64,000 bases of DNA from Clusia tigrina (GCA_920105625.2 OV050030.1:240839889-240903888); one strand, 5' to 3'. Positions 27,356 to 42,700 are shown, numbered from the stretch's first letter. Numbers and translations: made by a program. Notes: generated by a model from the sequence alone, not told the origin.

Positions 27356-30300
27356 TAACAATAAAGTACTCGAGCCTCTTGTCAATTTAAGTTATCGCTC
27401 AAAGCTATGCTACCCTTGACTTCCAAATCAAACACTGATAAAACTTCAAATGGCCCTAACTTCTATACGGTACGTCCTACACCTATCAAAGGTTGCAACA
27501 TTCAAATGCTTGTAACTTTTTACTGGAGCGTCATAAAACCTTGAAATTATGTAACAATAAAGTACTCGAGCCTCTTGTCACTTTAAGTTATCGCTCAAAG
27601 CTATGCCTTGAGTCCCAAATCAAACACTGATAAAACTTCTAATGGCCCTAACTTATATACGGTACGTCCTACACCTATCAAAGTTTGTAACATACAAATG
27701 CTTGTAACTTTTTACTGGAGCGTCATAAAACCTTGAAATTTATAACAATAAAGTTCTGGAGCCTCTTGTCAATTTAAGCTATCGCTCAAAGCTATGCTAC
27801 CCATGAGTTCCAAATCAAACACTGATAAAACTTCGAATGGCCCTAACTTCTATACGGTACGTCCTACACCTATGAAAGTTTGCAAGATACAAATACTTGT
27901 AACTTTTTACTGGAGCGTCATAAAACCTTGAAATTTTGTAACAATAAAGTACTCGAGCCTCTTGTCAATTATAGTTATCGCTCAAAGCTATGCTACCCTT
28001 GAGTCCCAAATCAAACACTGATAAAACTTCTAATGGCCCTAACTTCTATACGGTACGTCCTTCACCTATCAAAGTTTGCAACATACAAATGCTTGTAACT
28101 TTTTACTGGAGCGTCATAAAACCTTGAAATTTTGTAACAATAAAGTACTCGAGCCTCTGGTCAATTTAAGCTATCGCTCAAAGCTATGCTACCCTTCAGT
28201 CCCAAATCAAACACGGATAAAACTTCAAATGGCCCTAACTTCTATACGGTACGTCCTACACCTCTCAAAGTTTGCAACATACAAATGCTTGTAACTTTTT
28301 ACTGAAGCTTCATAAACCCTTGAAATTTTGTAACAATAAAGTTCTCGAGCCTCTTGTCAATGTAAGCTATCGGTCAAAGCTGTGCTACCCTTGAGTCCCA
28401 AATCAAACACTGATAAAACTTCAAATGGCCCTAACCTCTATACGGTACGTCCTACACCTATCAAAGTTTGCAACATACAAATGCTTGTAACTTTTTACTG
28501 GAGCGTCATAAAACCTTGAAATTGGTAACAATAAAGTACTCGAGCCTCTTGTCAATTTAAGCTATCGCTCAAAGCTATGCTACCCTTGAGTTCCAAATCA
28601 AACACTGATAGAACTTTAAATGGCCCTAACTTCTATACGGTACGTCCTACACCTATCAAAGTTTGCAACATACAAATGCTTGTAACTTTTTACTGGAGAG
28701 TCATAAAACCTTGAAATTTTGTAACAATAAAGTACTCTTAGCCTCTTGTCAATTAAAGTTATCGCTCAAAGCTATGCTACCCTTGAGTCCCAAATTAAAC
28801 ACTGATAAAACTTCTAATGGCCCTAACTTCTATACGGTACGTCCTACACCTATCAAAGTTATCAACATACAAATGCTTGTAACTTTTTACTGGAGCGTCA
28901 TAAAACCTTGAAATTTTGTAACAATAAAGTACTCGAGCCTCTGATCAATTTAAGTTGTCGCTCAAAGCTATGCTACGATTCAGTCCCAAATCAAACACGG
29001 AAAAAACTTCAAATGGCCCTAACTTCTATACGGTACGTCCTACACCTATCAAAGTTTGCAACATACAAATGCTTGTAACTTTTTACTGAAGCTTCATAAA
29101 CCCTTGAAATTTTGTAACAATAAAGTTCTCGAGCCTCTTGTCAATGTAAGCTATCGCTCAAAGCTGTGGTACCCTTGAGTCCCAAATCAAACACTGATAA
29201 AACTTCAAATGGCCATAACTTCTATACGGTACGTCCTACACCTATCAAAGTTTGCAACATACAAATGCTTGTAACTTTTTACTGGAGCGTCATAAAACCT
29301 TCAAATTTGTAACAATAAAGTACTCGAGCCTCTTGTCAATTTAAGTTATCGCTCAAAGCTATGCTACCCTTGACTTCCAAATCAAACACTGATAAAACTT
29401 CAAATGGCCCTAACTTCTATACGGTACGTCCTACACCTATCAAAGGTTGCAACATACAAATGCTTGTAACTTTTTACTGGAGCGTCATAAAACCTTGAAA
29501 TTATGTAACAATAAAGTACTCGAGCCTCTTGTCAATTTAAGTTATCGCTCAAAGCTATGCCTTGAGTCCCACATCAAACACTGATAAAACTTCTAATGGC
29601 CCTAATTTATATACGGTACGTCCTACACCTATCAAAGATTGTAACATACAAATGCTTGTAACTTTTTACTGGAGCGTCATAAAACCTTGAAATTTATAAC
29701 AATAAAGTTCTCGAGCCTCTTGTCAATTTAAGCTATCGCTCAAAGCTATGCTACCCATGAGTTCCAAATCAAACACTGATAAAACTTCGAATGGCCCTAA
29801 CTTCTATACGGTACGTCCTACACCTATCAAAGTTTGCAACATACAAATACTTGTAACTTTTTACTGGAGCGTCATAAAACCTTGAAATTTTGTAACAATA
29901 AAGTACTCGAGCCTCTTGTCAATATAAGCTATCGCTCAAAGCTATGCTACCCTTGAGTCCCAAATCAAACACTGATAAAACTTCAAATGGCCCTAACTTC
30001 TATACGGTACGTCCTACACCTATCAAAGTTTGCAACATACAAATGCTTGTAACTTTTTACTGGAGCGTCATAAAACCTTGAAATTTGTAACAATAAAGTA
30101 CTCGAGCCTCTTGTCAATTTAAGTTATCGCTCAAAGCTATGCTACCCTTGACTTCCAAATCAAACACTGATAAAACTTCAAATGGCCCTAACTTCTATAC
30201 GGTACGTCCTACACCTATCAAAGGTTGCAACATACAAATGCTTGTAACTTTTTACTGGAGCGTCATAAAACCTTGAAATTATGTAACAATAAAGTACTCG

Positions 30301-32200
30301 AGCCTCTTGTCACTTTAAGTTATCGCTCAAAGCTATGCCTTGAGTCCCAAATCAAACACTGATAAAACTTCTAATGGCCCTAACTTATATACGGTACGTC
30401 CTACACCTATCAAAGTTTGTAACATACAAATGCTTGTAACTTTTTACTGGAGCGTCATAAAACCTTGAAATTTATAACAATAAAGTTCTGGAGCCTCTTG
30501 TCAATTTAAGCTATCGCTCAAAGCTATGCTACCCATGAGTTCCAAATCAAACACTGATAAAACTTCGAATGGCCCTAACTTCTATACGGTACGTCCTACA
30601 CCTATGAAAGTTTGCAACATACAAATACTTGTAACTTTTTACTGGAGCGTCATAAAACCTTGAAATTTTGTAACAATAAAGTACTCGAGCCTCTTGTCAA
30701 TTATAGTTATCGCTCAAAGCTATGCTACCCTTGAGTTCCAAATCAAACACTGATAAAACTTCTAATGGCCCTAACTTCTATACGGTACGTCCTTCACCTA
30801 TCAAAGTTTGCAACATACAAATGCTTGTAACTTTTTACTGGAGCGTCATAAAACCTTGAAATTTTGTAACAATAAAGTACTCGAGCCTCTGGTCAATTTA
30901 AGCTATCGCTCAAAGCTATGCTACCCTTCAGTCCCAAATCAAACACGGATAAAACTTCAAATGGCCCTAACTTCTATACGGTACGTCCTACACCTCTCAA
31001 AGTTTGCAACATACAAATGCTTGTAACTTTTTACTGAAGCTTCATAAACCCTTGAAATTTTGTAACAATAAAGTTCTCGAGCCTCTTGTCAATGTAAGCT
31101 ATCGGTCAAAGCTGTGCTACCCTTGAGTCCCAAATCAAACACTGATAAAACTTCAAATGGCCCTAACTTCTATACGGTACGTCCTACACCTATCAAAGTT
31201 TGCAACATACAAATGCTTGTAACTTTTTACTGGAGCGTCATAAAACCTTGAAATTGGTAACAATAAAGTACTCGAGCCTCTTGTCAATTTAAGCTATCGC
31301 TCAAAGCTATGCTACCCTTGAGTTCCAAATCAAACACTGATAGAACTTTAAATGGCCCTAACTTCTATACGGTACGTCCTACACCTATCAAAGTTTGCAA
31401 CATACAAATGCTTGTAACTTTTTACTGGAGAGTCATAAAACCTTGAAATTTTGTAACAATAAAGTACTCTTAGCCTCTTGTCAATTAAAGTTATCGCTCA
31501 AAGCTATGCTACCCTTGAGTCCCAAATTAAACACTGATAAAACTTCTAATGGCCCTAACTTCTATACGGTACGTCCTACACCTATCAAAGTTATCAACAT
31601 ACAAATGCTTGTAACTTTTTACTGGAGCGTCATAAAACCTTGAAATTTTGTAACAATAAAGTACTCGAGCCTCTGATCAATTTAAGTTATCGCTCAAAGC
31701 TATGCTACGATTCAGTCCCAAATCAAACACGGAAAAAACTTCAAATGGCCCTAACTTCTATACGGTACGTCCTACACCTATCAAAGTTTGCAACATACAA
31801 ATGCTTGTAACTTTTTACTGAAGCTTCATAAACCCTTGAAATTTTGTAACAATAAAGTTCTCGAGCCTCTTGTCAATGTAAGCTATCGCTCAAAGCTGTG
31901 GTACCCTTGAGTCCCAAATCAAACACTGATAAAACTTCAAATGGCCATAACTTCTATACGGTACGTCCTACACCTATCAAAGTTTGCAACATACAATTGC
32001 TTAGAACTTTTCACTGGAGCGTCATAAAACCTTGAAATTTTGTAACAATAAAGTTCTCGAGCCTCTTTTCAATTTAAGTTATCGCTCAAAGCTATGCTAC
32101 CCTTGACTTCCAAATCAAACACTGATAAAACTTCAAATGGCCCTAACTTCTATACGGTACGTCCTACACCTATCAAAGGTTGCAACATACAAATGCTTGT
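27356..32200. repeat. 14-monomer HOR, period 2732 bp, about 1.8 copies
   Basis: CTTGACTT at 27415 and 30147, and the variants at 28076 and 28663 versus 30808 and 31395, are 2732 bp apart. Private markers shared by both copies include CTTGTCACTTTAAG, AAGTTCTGGAGCC, GTACTCTTAGCC, a TTATCAACATAC variant and CTACGATTCAG. From about 29369/32102 the offset is 2733 because of a one-base difference. The block ends where the TTTTAAAACC subtype begins near 32215. Confidence 0.85.
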
Positions 32201-33266
32201 AACTTTTTACTGGAGCGTTTTAAAACCTTGAAATTTTGTAACAATAAAGTACTCGAGCCTCTTGTCAATTTAAGCTATCGCTCAAAGCTATGCTACCCTT
32301 GAATCCCAAATCAAACACTGATAAAACTTCAAATGGCCCTAACTTTTATACGGTATGTCCTACACCTATCAAAGTTTGCAACATTCAAATGCTTGTAACT
32401 TTTTACTGGAGCGTTATAAAAACCTTGACATTTTGTAACAATAAAGTACTCGAGCCTTATGTCAATTTAAGCTATCGCTCAAATCTATGCTACCCTTGTG
32501 TCCCAAATCAAACACTGATAAAACTTCAAATGGCCCTAACTTCTATACGGAACGTCCTACACCTATCAAAGTTTGCAACATACAAAAGCTTGTAACTTTT
32601 TACTGGAGCGTCATAAAACCTTGAAATTTTGTAACAATAAAGTACTCGAGCGTCTTGTTAATTTAAGCTATCGTTCAATGCTATGCTACCCTTGAATCCC
32701 AAATCAACCACTGATAAAACTTCAAATGGCCCTAACTTCTGCACGGTACGTCCTACACCTATCAAGTTTGCAACATACAAATGCTTGTAACTTTTTACTG
32801 GAGCGTCATAAAACCTTGAAATTTTGTAACAATAAAGTAGTCGAGCCTCTGGTCAATTTAAGCTATCGCTCAAAGCTATGCTACCCTTGAGTCCCAAATC
32901 AAACACGGATAAAACTTCAAATGGCCCTAACTTCTATACGGTACGTCCTACACCTATCAAAGTTTGCAACATACAAATGCTTGTAACTTTTTACTGGAGC
33001 GTCATAAAACCTTGAAATCTGTAACAATAAAGTACTCGAGCCTCTTGTCAATTTAAGTTATCGCTCAAAGCTATGCTACCCTTGACTTCCAAATCAAACA
33101 CTGATAAAACTTCAAATGGCCCTAACTTCTATACGGTACGTCCTACACCTATCAAAGATTGCAACATACAAATGCTTGTAACTTTTTACTGGAGCGTCAT
33201 AAAACCTTGAAATTATGTAACAATAAAGTACTCGAGCCTCTTGTCAATTTAAGTTATCGCTCAAAG
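32200..33266. repeat. Mixed monomers between HOR blocks
   Basis: Five or six monomers run in an order also seen in the left part of the window: TTTTAAAACC, ACTTTTATACGG, GCCTTATGTC with CAAATCTATG and ACGGAACG, GCGTCTTGTTAATTT, CACGGATAAA, CTTGACTTCC. A one-base A insertion near 32420 lets a chance frame run for 101 codons at 32290-32595. No gene is supported. Confidence 0.75.
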
Positions 33267-36200
33267 CTATGCCTTGAGTCCCAAATCAAACACTGATAAA
33301 ACTTCTAATGGCCCTAATTTCTATACGGTACGTCCTACACCTATCAAAGTTTGTAACATACAAATGCTTGTAACTTTTTACTGGAGCGTCATAAAACCTT
33401 GAAATTTATAACAATAAAGTACTCGAGCCTCTTGTCAATTTAAGCTATGGCTCAAAGCTATGCTACCCATGAGTTCCAAATCAAACACTGATAAAACTTC
33501 GAATGGCCCTAACTTCTATACGGTACGTCCTACACCTATCAAAGTTTGCAACATACAAATACTTGTAACTTTTTACTGGAGCGTCATAAAACCTTGAAAT
33601 TTTGTAACAATAAAGTACTCGAGCCTCTTGTCAAGGATAGTTATCGCTCAAAGCTATGCTACCCTTGAGTCCCAAATCAAACACTGATAAAACTTCTAAT
33701 GGCCCTAACTTCTATACGGTATGTCCTTCACCTATCAAAGTTTGCAAACATACAAATGCTTGTAACTTTTTACTGGAGCGTCATAAAACCTTGAAATTTT
33801 GTAACAATAAAGTACTCGAGCCTCTGGTCAATTTAAGCTATCGCTCAAAGCTATGCTACCCTTCAGTCCCAAATCAAACACGGATAAAAGTTCAAATGGC
33901 CCTAACTTCTATACGGTACGTTCTACACCTATCAAAGTTTGCAACATACAAATGCTTGTAACTTTTTACTGGAGCGTCATAAAACCTTGAAATTTTGTAA
34001 CAATAAAGTACTCGAGCCTCTGGTCAATTTAAGCTATCGCTCAAAGCTATGCTACCCTTCAGTCCCAAATCAAACACGGATAAAAGTTTAAATGGCCCTA
34101 ACTTCTATACGGTACGTTCTACACCTATCAAAGTTTGCAACATACAAATGCTAGTAACTTTTTACTGGAGCGTCATAAAACGTTGAAATTTTGTAACAAT
34201 AAAATACTCGAGCCTCTTGTCAATTTAAGCTATCGCTCAAAGCTATGCTACCCTTGAATTCCAAATCAAACACTGATAAAACTGCAAATGGCCCTAACTT
34301 CTATACGGTACGTCCTACACCTATCAAAGTTTGCAACATACAAATGCTTGTAACTTTTTACTGGAGCGTCATAAAACCTTGAAATTATGTAACAATAAAG
34401 TACTCGAGCCTCTTGTCATTTATGTTATCGCTCAAAGCTATGCCTTGAGTCCCAAATCAAACACTGATAAAACTTCTAATGGCCCTAACTTCTATACGGT
34501 ACGTCCTACACCTATCAAAGTTTGCAACATACATGTGCTTGTAACTTTTTACTGGAGCGTCATAAAACCTTGAAATTTAGTAACAATAAAGTACTCGAGC
34601 CTCTTGTCAATTTAAGTTATCGCTCAAAGCTATGCTACCCTTCAGTCCCAAATCAAACACGGAAAAAACTTCAAATATCCCTAACTTCTATACGGTACGT
34701 CCTACACCTATCAAAGTTTGCAACATACAAATGCTTGTAACTTTTTACTGAAGCTTCATAAACCCTTGAAATTTTGTAACAATAAACTTCTCGAGCCTCT
34801 TGTCAATGTAAGCTATCGCTCAAAGCTGTGCTACCCTTGAGTCCCAAATCAAACACTGATAAAACTTCAAATGGCCTTAACTTCTATACGGTACGTCCTA
34901 CACCTATCAAAGTTTGCAACATACAAATGCTTGTAACTTTTTACTGGAGCGTCATAAAACCTTGAAATTTTGTAACAATAAAGTACTCGAGCCTCTTGTC
35001 AATTTAAGCTATCGCTCAAAGCTATGCTACCCTTGAGTCCCAAATCAAACACTGATAAAACTACAAATGGCCCTAACTTATATTCGGTACGTCCTACACC
35101 TATCAAAGTTTGGAACATAGAAATGCTTGTAACTTTTTACTGGAGCGTCTTAAAACCTTGAAATTTTGTAACAATAAAGTACTCGAGCCTCTTGTCAATT
35201 TAAGCTATCGCTCAAAGCTATGCTACCCTTGAGTCCCAAAACAAACACTGATAAAACTTCAAATAGCCCTAACTTTTATACGGTACGTCCTACACCTATC
35301 AAAGTTTGCAACATTCAAATGCTTGTAACTTTTTACTGGAGCGTCATAAAACCTTGAAATTTTGTAACAATAAAGTACTCGAGCCTCTTGTCAATTTAAG
35401 CTATCGCTCAAATCTATGCTATCCTTGTGTCCCAAATCAAACACTGATAAAACTTCAAATGGCCCTAACTTCTATACGGAAAGTCCTACACCTATCAAAG
35501 TTTGCAACATACAAAAGCTTGTAACTTTTTACTGGAGCGTCATAAAACCTTGAAATTTTGTAACAATAAAGTACTCGAGCGTCTTGTTAATTTAAGCTAT
35601 CGCTCAAAGCTATGCTACCCTTGAGTCCCAAATCAACCACTGATAAAACTTCAAATGGCCCTAACTTCTGTACGGTACGTCCTACACCTATCAAAGTTTG
35701 CAACATACAAATGCTTGCAACTTTTTACTGAAGCGTCATAAGCCCTTGAAATTTTGTAACAATAAAGTACTCGAGCCTCTTGTCAATGTAAGTTATCGCT
35801 CAAAGCTGTGCTACCCTTGAGTCCCAAATCAAACACTGATAAAACTTCAAATGGCCCTAACTTCTATACGGTACGTCCTACACCTATCAACGTTTGCAAC
35901 ATACAAATGCTTGTAACTTTTTACTATAGCGTCATAAAACCTTGAAATTTTGTAACAATAAAGTACTCGAGCCTCTTGTCAATTTAAAATATCGCTCAAA
36001 GCTATGCTACCATTGAGTCCCAAATCAAACAATGATAAAACTTCTAATGGCCCTAACTTCTATACGGTACGTCCTACACCTATCAAAGTTTGCAACATAC
36101 AAATGCTTGTAACTTTTTACTGGAGCGTCATAAAACCTTGAAATTTGTAACAATAAAGTACTCGAGCCTCTTGTCAATTTAAGCTATTGCTCAAAGCTAT

Positions 36201-39200
36201 GGTACCCTTGAGTTCCAAATCAAACACTGATAAAACTTCAAATGGCCCTAACTTCTATACGGTACGTCCTACACCTATCAAAGTTTGCAACATACAAATG
36301 CTTGTAACTTTTTACTGGAGCGTCATAAAACCTTGAAATTTTGTAACAATAAAGTACTCGAGCCTCTTGTCAATTTAAAATATCGCTCAAAGCTATGCTA
36401 CCATTGAGTCCCAAATCAAACACTGATAAAACTTCAAATGGCCCTAACTTCTATACGGTACGTCCTACACCTATCAAAGTTTGCAACATACAAATGCTTG
36501 TTACTTTTTACTGGAGCGTCATAAAACCTTGAAATTTGTAACAATAAAGTACTCGAGCCTCTTATCAATTTAAGCTATTGCTCAAAGCTATGCTACCCTT
36601 GAGTTCCAAATCAAACACTGATAAAACTTCAAATGGCCCTAACTTCTATACGGTACGTCCTACACCTATCAAAGTTTGCAACATACAAATGCTTGTAACT
36701 TTTTACTGGAGCGTCATAAAACCTTGAAATTTTGTAACAATAAAGTACTCGAGCCTCTTGTCAATTTAAGTTATCGCTCAAAGCTATGCTACCCTTGAGT
36801 CCCAAATCAAACACTGATAAAACTTCTAATGGCCATAACTTCTATACGGTACGTCCTACACCTATCAAAGTTTGCAACATACAAATGCTTGTAACTTTTT
36901 ACTGGATCGTCATAAAACCTTGAAATTTTGTAACAATAAATTACTCGAGCCTCTGGTCAATTTAAGCTATCGCTAAAAGCTATGCCTTGAGTCCCAAATC
37001 AAACACTGATAAAACTTCTAATGGCCCTAATTTCTATACGGTACGTCCTACACCTATCAACGTTTGTAACATACAAATGCTTGTAACTTTTTACTGGAGC
37101 GTCATAAAACCTTGAAATTTATAACAATAAAGTACTCGAGCCTCTTGTCAATTTAAGCTATGGCTCAAAGCTATGCTACCCATGAGTTCCAAATCAAACA
37201 CTGATAAAACTTCGAATGGCCCTAACTTCTATACGGTACGTCCTACACCTATCAAAGTTTGCAACATACAAATACTTGTAACTTTTTACTCTAGCGTCAT
37301 AAAACCTTGAAATTTTGTAACAATAAAGTACTCGAGCCTCTTGTCAAGGATAGTTATCGCTCAAAGCTATGCTACCCTTGAGTCCCAAATCAAACACTGA
37401 TAAAACTTCTAATGGCCCTAACTTCTATACGGTATGTCCTTCACCTATCAAAGTTTGCAAACATACAAATGCTTGTAACTTTTTACTGGAGCGTCATAAA
37501 ACCTTGAAATTTTGTAACAATAAAGTACTCGAGCCTCTGGTCAATTTAAGCTATCGCTCAAAGCTATGCTACCCTTCAGTCCCAAATCAAACACGGATAA
37601 AAGTTCAAATGGCCCTAACTTCTATACGGTACGTTCTACACCTATCAAAGTTTGCAACATACAAATGCTTGTAACTTTTTACTGGAGCGTCATAAAACCT
37701 TGAAATTTTGTAACAATAAAGTACTCGAGCCTCTGGTCAATTTAAGCTATCGCTCAAAGCTATGCTACCCGTCAGTCCCAAATCAAACACGGATAAAAGT
37801 TTAAATGGCCCTAACTTCTATACGGTACGTTCTACACCTATCAAAGTTTGCAACATACAAATGCTAGTAACTTTTTACTGGAGCGTCATAAAACGTTGAA
37901 ATTTTGTAACAATAAAATACTCGAGCCTCTTGTCAATTTAAGCTATCGCTCAAAGCTATGCTACCCTTGAATTCCAAATCAAACACTGATAAAACTGCAA
38001 ATGGCCCTAACTTCTATACGGTACGTCCTACACCTATCAAAGTTTGCAACATACAAATGCTTGTAACTTTTTACTGGAGCGTCATAAAACCTTGAAATTA
38101 TGTAACAATAAAGTACTCGAGCCTCTTGTCATTTATGTTATCGCTCAAAGCTATGCCTTGAGTCCCAAATCAAACACTGATAAAACTTCTAATGGCCCTA
38201 ACTTCTATACGGTACGTCCTACACCTATCAAAGTTTGCAACATACATGTGCTTGTAACTTTTTACTGGAGCGTCATAAAACCTTGAAATTTAGTAACAAT
38301 AAAGTACTCGAGCCTCTTGTCAATTTAAGTTATCGCTCAAAGCTATGCTACCCTTCAGTCCCAAATCAAACACGGAAAAAACTTCAAATATCCCTAACTT
38401 CTATACGGTACGTCCTACACCTATCAAAGTTTGCAACATACAAATGCTTGTAACTTTTTACTGAAGCTTCATAAACCCTTGAAATTTTGTAACAATAAAC
38501 TTCTCGAGCCTCTTGTCAATGTAAGCTATCGCTCAAAGCTGTGCTACCCTTGAGTCCCAAATCAAACACTGATAAAACTTCAAATGGCCTTAACTTCTAT
38601 ACGGTACGTCCTACACCTATCAAAGTTTGCAACATACAAATGCTTGTAACTTTTTACTGGAGCGTCATAAAACCTTGAAATTTTGTAACAATAAAGTACT
38701 CGAGCCTCTTGTCAATTTAAAATATCGCTCAAAGCTATGCTACCATTGAGTCCCAAATCAAACAATGATAAAACTTCTAATGGCCCTAACTTCTATACGG
38801 TACGTCCTACACCTATCAAAGTTTGCAACATACAAATGCTTGTTACTTTTTACTGGAGCGTCATGAAACCTTGAAATTTGTAACAATAAAGTACTCGAGC
38901 CTCTTATCAATTTAAGCTATTGCTCAAAGCTATGGTACCCTTGAGTTCCAAATCAAACACTGATAAAACTTCAAATGGCCCTAACTTCTATACGGTACGT
39001 CCTACACCTATCAAAGTTTGCAACATACAAATGCTTGTAACTTTTTACTGGAGCGTCATAAAACCTTGAAATTTTGTAACAATAAAGTACTCGAGCCTCT
39101 TGTCAATTTAAAATATCGCTCAAAGCTATGCTACCATTGAGTCCCAAATCAAACACTGATAAAACTTCCAATGGCCCTAACTTCTATACGGTACGTCCTA

Positions 39201-39718
39201 CACCTATCAAAGTTTGCAACATACAAATGCTTGTTACTTTTTACTGGAGCGTCATAAAACCTTGAAATTTGTAACAATAAAGTACTCGAGCCTCTTATCA
39301 ATTTAAGCTATTGCTCAAAGCTATGCTACCCTTGAGTTCCAAATCAAACACTGATAAAACTTCAAATGGCCCTAACTTCTATACGGTACGTCCTACACCT
39401 ATCAAAGTTTGCAACATACAAATGCTTGTAACTTTTTACTGGAGCGTCATAAAACCTTGAAATTTTGTAACAATAAAGTACTCGAGCCTCTTGTCAATTT
39501 AAGTTATCGCTCAAAGCTATGCTACCCTTGAGTCCCAAATCAAACACTGATAAAACTTCTAATGGCCATAACTTCTATACGGTACGTCCTACACCTATCA
39601 AAGTTTGCAACATACAAATGCTTGTAACTTTTTACTGGATCGTCATAAAACCTTGAAATTTTGTAACAATAAATTACTCGAGCCTCTGGTCAATTTAAGC
39701 TATCGCTAAAAGCTATGC
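33267..39718. repeat. 19-monomer HOR, period 3713 bp; second copy lacks five monomers
   Basis: CCCTAATTT at 33312 and 37025 and the variants at 33656, 34331 and 34522 versus 37369, 38044 and 38235 are 3713 bp apart. Private markers are TCAAGGATAG, GCAAACATAC, CATACATGTGC and TCAAATATCCC. The junction between 36976 and 36984 joins a CGCTAAAAGC monomer to one with the CTATGCCTTGAG deletion. From 38719 onward the second copy instead matches 35986 onward (offset 2733), so 980 bp, exactly five monomers, are missing from it. The unbroken continuation of CGCTAAAAGC into CTACCC is seen at 39711-39725. Confidence 0.87.
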
Positions 39719-42700
39719 TACCCTTGAGTCCCAAATCAAACACGGATAAAACTTCAAATGGCCCTAACTTCTTTACGGTACGTCCTACACCTATCAAAGT
39801 TTGCAACATACAAATGCTTGTAACTTTTTACTGAAGCGTCATAAACCCTTGAAATTTTGTAACAATAAAGTACTCGAGCCTCTTGTCAATGTAAGCTATC
39901 GCTCAAAGCTGTGCTACCCTTGAGTCCCAAATCAAACACTGATAAAACTTCAAATGGCCCTAACTTCTATACGGTACGTCCTACACCTATCAAAGTTTGC
40001 AACATACAAATGCTTGTAACTTTTTACTGGATCGTCATAAAACCTTGAAATTTTGTAACAATAAAGTACTCGAGCCTCTGGTCAATTTAAGCTATCGCTC
40101 AAAGCTATGCTACCCTTGAGTCCCAAATCAAACACGGATAAAACTTCAAATGGCCCTAACTTCTTTACGGTACGTCCTACACCTATCAAAGTTTGCAACA
40201 TACATTTGCTTGTAACTTTTTACTGAAGCGTCATAAACCCTTGAAATTTTGTAACAATAAAGTACTCGAGCCTCTTGTCAATGTAAGCTATCGCTCAAAG
40301 CTGTGCTACCCTTGAGTCCCAAATCAAACACTGATAAAACTTCAAATGGCCCTAACTTCTATACGGTACGTCCTACACCTATCAAAGTTTGCAACATACA
40401 AATGCTTGTAACTTTTTACTGGAGCGTCATAAAACCTTGAAATTTTGTAACAATAAAGTACTCGAGCCTCTTGTCAATGTAAGCTATCGCTCAAAGCTGT
40501 GCTACCCTTGAGTCCCAAATCAAACACTGATAAAACTTCAAATGGCCCTAACTTCTATACGGTACGTCCTCCACCTATCAAAGTTTGCAACATACAAATG
40601 CTTGTAACTTTTTACTGGAGCGTCATAAAACCTTGAAATTTGGTAACAATAAAGTACTCGAGCCTCTTGTCAATTTAAGTTATCGCTCAAAGCTGTGCTA
40701 CCCTTGAGTCCCAAATCAAACACTGATAAAACTTCAAATGGCCCTAACTTCTATACGGTACGTCCTACACCTATCAAAGTTTGCAACATACAAATGCTTG
40801 TAACTTTTTACTGGATCGTCATAAAACCTTGAAATTTTGTAACAATAAAGTACTCGAGCCTCTGGTCAATTTAAGCTATCGCTCAAAGCTATGCTACCCT
40901 TGAGTCCCAAATCAAACACGGATAAAACTTCAAATGGCCCTAACTTCTCTACGGTACGTCCTACACCTATCAAAGTTTGCAACATACATATGCTTGTAAC
41001 TTTTTACTGAAGCGTCATAAACCCTTGAAATTTTGTAACAATAAAGTACTCGAGCCTCTTGTCAATGTAAGCTATCGCTCAAAGCTGTGCTACCCTTGAG
41101 TCCCAAATCAAACACTGATAAAACTTCAAATGGCCCTAACTTCTATACGGTACGTCCTACACCTATCAAAGTTTGCAACATACAAATGCTTGTAACTTTT
41201 TACTGGAGCGTCATAAAACCTTGAAATTTTGTAACAATAAAGTACTCGAGCCTCTTGTCAATGTAAGCTATCGCTCAAAGCTGTGCTACCCTTGAGTCCC
41301 AAATCAAACACTGATAAAACTTCAAATGGCCCTAACTTCTATACGGTACGTCCTACACCTATCAAAGTTTGCAACATACAAATGCTTGTAACTTTTTACT
41401 GGAGCGTCATAAAACCTTGAAATTTTGTAACAATAAAGTACTCGAGCCTCTTGTCAATTTAAGTTATCGCTCAAAGCTATGCTACCCTTGAGTCCCAAAT
41501 CAAACACTGATAAAAGTTCTAATGGCCATAACTTCTATACGGTACGTCCTACACCTATCAAAGTTTGCAACATACAAATGCTTGTAACTTTTTACTGGAT
41601 CGTCATAAAACCTTGAAATTTTGTAACAATAAAGACTCGAGCCTCTGGTCAATTTAAGCTATTGCTCAAAGCTATGCTACCCTTGAGTTCCAAATCAAAC
41701 ACTGATAAAACTTCAAATGGCCCTAACTTCTATACGGTACGTCCTACACCTATCAAAGTTTGCAACATACAAATGCTTGTAACTTTTTACTGGAGCGTCA
41801 TAAAACCTTGAAATTTTGTAACAATAAAGTACTCGAGCCTCTTGTCAATTTAAGTTATCGCTCAAAGCTATGCTACCCTTGAGTCCCAAATCAAACACTG
41901 ATAAAACTTCTAATGGCCATAACTTCTATAGGGTACGTCCTACACCTATCAACGTTTGCAACATACAAATGCTTGTAACTTTTTACTGGATCGTCATAAA
42001 ACCTTGAAATTTTGTAACAATAAAGTACTCGAGCCTCTGGTCAATTTAAGCTATCGCTCAAAGCTATGCTACCCTTGAGTCCCAAATCAAACACGGATAA
42101 AACTTCAAATGGCCCTAACTTCTTTACGGTACGTCCTACACCTATCAAAGTTTTCAACATACAAATGCTTGTAACTTTTTACTGAAGCGTCATAAACCCT
42201 TGAAATTTTGTAACAGTAAAGTACTCGAGCCTGTTGTCAATGTAAGCTATCGCTCAAAGCTGTGCTACCCTTGAGTCCCAAATCAAACACTGATAAAACT
42301 TCAAATGGCCCTAACTTCTATACGGTACGTCCTACACCTATCAAAGTTTGCAACATACAAATGCTTGTAACTTTTTACTGGAGCGTCATAAAACCTTGAA
42401 ATTTGTAACAATAAAGTACTCGAGCCTCTTGTCAATTTAAGCTTTCGCTCAAAGCTATGCTACCCTTGAGTCCGAAATCAAACACTGATAAAACTTCAAA
42501 TGGCCCTACCTTCTATACGGTACGTCCTACACCTATCAAAGTTTGCAACATACAAATGCTTGTAACTTTTTACTGAAGCGTCATAAACCCTTGAAATTTT
42601 GTAACAATAAAGTACTCGAGCCTCTTGTCAATGTAAGCTATCGCTCAAAGCTGTGGTACCCTTGAGTCCCAAATCAAACACTGATAAAACTTCAAATGGC

